From NCBI RefSeq assembly GCF_020283565.1, contig NC_060063.1:21692777-21756776 (forward strand): a stretch of 64,000 bases of DNA, written 5' to 3'. Below are positions 61,612 to 64,000 of this stretch, in pieces (position 1 is the first letter of the stretch; each line of letters opens with the position of its first letter). Source of the stretch: Trifolium pratense. Taxonomy: Eukaryota; Streptophyta; Magnoliopsida; Fabales; Fabaceae. Below the pieces are notes generated by a model, which worked only from the letters and a program-made list of their open reading frames with translations, did no database searches and was not told the DNA's origin. The position numbers were made by a program, and so were the translations under genes.

Positions 61612-62092
61612 TGTTCTGGTAAAAAATAAGGGGGTTTGTATTATTGATCAAATGGTGTGATTACACTCAGTTCAATCCCAACAACCCTGGGAGTTTTATA
61701 AGTCAGAATTCGATCCCTTTACCAATGAAAGTATGGAGCTATTTATAGAGCTTCTAGTCTTCTTCTCCAAGCAAGGGTTCCTGAAAATCCGGTCCTTAGC
61801 ATCTTCTTCGGTGATGCAGCGTGAAAATAGGGATGAGAGCCTTGGTTTCCAAGCTATGGCAGTTACCAGAAGTTTATTTCTTCTTTCTTAAGTTAGCGGT
61901 TGATACCAGGAAGGGGAAGATATTTACCGCAGCATTGGATTCGCCCTCTTTGGCGTTGCTTTAAGGTTGCCAGTCACGCCTTAGCTTCTAATCGCCTATT
62001 GGACGCTCTAGGGTTTAGTTGATTTGGGCTTATCATTCTTTTTACTCTAATTGGGCTTACTGGATATTCTCTTAAGCCCATTGCCCAGTCCA
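61612..62092 (-). repeat. 5' LTR of Tat element B
   Basis: 481 bp, followed by the target duplication GATAG (62093-62097). Confidence 0.93.
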
Positions 62093-62097
62093 GATAG

Positions 62098-63300
62098 TAA
62101 TAATAAGAAGATAAGGTAAATTTGATTAACTATTTTAAAAGTCTCTTAAAAAGGAACAAATGGAGTACTGTGTCAGGCTTTTCATGGGATTTTAAAAGAC
62201 TTTTTTATGACAAAAAAATCTTGAGGTATTCAATCAAGACTTTTAAAAAAAATAAATAAATCTTGTGGTATTCAATCAAGACAAATAAGATTTTTTTTTC
62301 AGGACAACAAAATCCGTTGGTATTCAATTGAGATTTGTTCCTACTTTTAAAATGTCCATTGATATTCAAAAGTCTACCGATTTTGATGGATTCTTGTTTG
62401 GAATGGATTTTGAGAGACTTTTTAGTTGAAAATACACTTGACAGACTTTTTCAACAATCTCACCAAAAGCCTTGAGACATTTTTGAACTCTCCAAGACTT
62501 TTTACTTTCATCTGTATAAAATTTCTTCTTCTTCTTCTTCTTCTTCTTCTTCTTCTTCTTCTTTATTACTTTCACAGTTCATCATCACTGCACCCGGTTT
62601 TTTCTTCTTTTCTTTGTTCACTTTTTCAACAATCTCCCCAAAAACCTTGAGAATTTTTCAAACTCTTCAAGACTTTTTACTTTCATTATCATTATACCAG
62701 TTTTCTTCTTCTTTACCTATCAAATATGTTTTTTTGCAAAACAATATTTTAACAAATTCTACATCTTTTTTACAAAGTTTTGATTAATTACAACAGCAAA
62801 CAAATTTTTTTCGTCACCCATTCATCTGCTTCTATTTTCCATCAATGGTGGTGGTGGTGATAACCTTTTTATCGGTGATTAGAAACATATACGTAAAAAT
62901 GTACCAAAAAATAAAGAAACATATATGTAAAAAAAATTTAAGGTTTTTTTTTAAATCTTTGGATTCCCAAAAAAAAAAAAAAATTAATTAAAATTTATTG
63001 ATTCTTTTAAAATTTTCCTAATATACAAAAGTTTCCTAATATATAAAGTGTTATGAAATCTTGATTGTAAAAAAGTCTTTTGAAAAAATCTCTCAAAATC
63101 CATTCAAATCATATGTTAAAAATCTTGATTGTAAAAAAGTCTTTAAAATCTCACAAAATCAATATAGTCCAACAAAATCTCATAAAATCATCAAGACTTT
63201 TTTTGCCAAAATTGTGTCACAAAATCTCAATCCAATACACCCTTCTTGTTAAATAACATAAAACCTAATTATATTTATAATTAGTATCAAAACTTAAGAA
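62098..63300. repeat. AT-rich intergenic sequence with TIR-like repeats
   Basis: Motifs such as TATTCAATCAAGACTTTT and AAGTCTTTTGA recur in opposite orientation at the two sides (62205-62500 and 63055-63245), as in a diverged foldback or MITE-type element of about 1 kb. Borders and target duplication could not be fixed. A duplicated TTTTTCAACAATCT stretch occurs near 62450 and 62623. No gene seen. Confidence 0.35.
62523..62563. repeat. (CTT)n microsatellite
   Basis: About 13 CTT units in an otherwise AT-rich stretch. Confidence 0.95.
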
Positions 63301-63316
63301 GTGAGAGCAGTATTTT

Positions 63317-63570
63317 TTATTTTTTTTTGTTACAAAAGGGGCCTAAGCCCGGGAAAAAAAAAAACTAAACAGCAATGATCCTAGGGGTAGTCATCCCCAT
63401 GATATCAGCTAACATTAACAAACTCATCCTGGAAGGGCAGCTATCATATAAACGGCGACCCGGACCATGGTCACAACCCATATTAGCAAGGGCGTCCGCA
63501 CACGCATTCGCCTCACGATAAGAGTGACACACCTTAATCTCCCAATTCAATGCAAGCAACCGACGGATCA
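63317..63570 (-). mobile_element. 5'-truncated LINE insertion (RNase H end)
   Basis: Flanked by a 16-bp duplication GTGAGAGCAGTATTTT (63301-63316 and 63571-63586). On - it ends in an A-rich tail (T-run on + at 63317-63330). The frame at 63365-63559 includes WEIKVCHSYREANACADALANMG, the C-terminal end of the RNase H domain of plant non-LTR elements, followed by a stop. Only about 250 bp of the 3' end were inserted, typical of incomplete target-primed reverse transcription. Confidence 0.88.
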
Positions 63571-63586
63571 GTGAGAGCAGTATTTT

Positions 63587-63913
63587 AGAAGAAAAACAAA
63601 AGTAAATGGAAAAAAAAGTGAGATTTTATAGGCTTTTTATAGCAGTGCGGGTCTTATAGGCCCAATATAGTTTGATTTTAAAAGACCCGGTTTACCCATT
63701 AGTATTGTCGGTTTACCCCGTTTTTCCATTAGTATACCACCGGTTTAGCCCTAACGTTGGCGAGCGAGGGCCTGCGTGCGTGTTTTCTAGGGTCTTCCTT
63801 CAATTTCACTCTCGTCCCACACTTGTCCTCAATATATTATTGTGTGTGTGTGGAATTTGTGAAAGGTATATTCTGATTTGAAACGGTGCCGAATTGTTAT
63901 TATTAGGGTTTTG
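63587..63913 (+). promoter_or_regulatory. Upstream region of the last gene
   Basis: Sequence between the LINE duplication and the ATG at 63914. A pyrimidine-rich stretch (63785-63830) and a TG repeat (63840-63852) may be leader. No firm TATA box; TATATT at 63833 is one candidate. Confidence 0.35.
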
Positions 63914-64000
63914 ATGGGTACAGAAAGGAAAAGAAAAGTGAGTTTATTCGACGTCGTTGACGACTCTGCTGCTTCTAAGATGGTGAAAACCAACGGCAAC
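63914..64000 (+). CDS. Start of an unrecognised gene, cut by the window end
   Basis: An ATG opens 29 codons to the window edge, beginning MGTERKRKVSLFDVVDDSAA, with a basic KRKRK-like start. The codon content is typical of coding sequence and it follows a leader-like stretch, so I regard it as a real first exon. I do not recognise the family from this short piece. Confidence 0.6.
   Translation, partial: MGTERKRKVSLFDVVDDSAASKMVKTNGN

Larger units (their letters stand above)
50048..62092 (-). mobile_element. Ty3-gypsy Tat-type element B, inverted copy with two deletions
   Basis: 12,045 bp, same family as element A but with gag-pol on -. LTRs of 481 bp (50048-50528, 61612-62092) and target duplication GATAG (50043-50047, 62093-62097). 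The LTRs differ at one position I noticed (near 50063 against 61627). Compared with A it has a handful of substitutions, a 111-bp loss in pol and a 31-bp loss in antisense gene 3. Its own target duplication shows that it inserted independently and is not a copy of A made by local inversion. Confidence 0.94.

Noticed and set aside
37344..62092. Possible endogenous pararetrovirus
   Set aside because: Integrase, LTRs, PBS and 5-bp target duplications show LTR retrotransposons. No movement protein or caulimovirus-type coat region was seen.

Overview
This is nuclear DNA of a flowering plant: AT-rich intergenic sequence, spliced genes with GT-AG introns, and dense nested LTR retrotransposons and hAT/Mutator-type elements. 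The repeat style and the EDS1 protein suggest a legume, but that is an impression from memory and no organism is proven here.

Host genes, all on the + strand, left to right. A class I formin (715-8224) is cut inside its FH2 domain by an LTR retrotransposon with identical-looking LTRs. EDS1, the lipase-like immune hub (10249-16112), has three exons, an intact frame of 625 aa and a 3.5 kb first intron filled with repeats. An IBA57-type mitochondrial iron-sulfur assembly factor (19019-27325) has five exons and 405 aa; its 6.8 kb first intron holds a complete Ty1-copia element in antisense. The first codons of an unrecognised gene start at 63914 and run off the window.

From about 28.3 kb to 63.6 kb the window is almost wholly mobile DNA. 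It holds a TIR element with minisatellites (28338-29964), a young Ty1-copia element with 204-bp LTRs and TA...TA ends (30371-35320), a small hAT (36082-36604) and a Mutator-like TIR element (36853-49996). Two Ty3-gypsy elements of the Tat type follow: copy A (37344-49528, gag-pol on +) sits inside the TIR element, and copy B (50048-62092, gag-pol on -) lies 519 bp further on in opposite orientation. Together they make an inverted repeat of about 12 kb per arm. A 5'-truncated LINE scrap with a 16-bp target duplication lies at 63317-63570.

The most interesting system is inside Tat copies A and B. Each carries, between pol and the 3' LTR, three genes on the strand opposite to gag-pol, each with its own TATA box: a 214-aa coiled-coil protein, a 106-aa charged protein, and a two-exon gene joining a Transposase_28-like (putative gypsy-type transposon) domain to a long coiled coil. 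A 15-unit, 69-bp tandem array separates the converging 3' ends of gag-pol and this cassette, and each unit carries splice-donor-like motifs on both strands. Copy A looks intact; copy B has a 111-bp in-frame deletion in pol and a 31-bp frameshifting deletion in the spliced antisense gene, both at short direct repeats.
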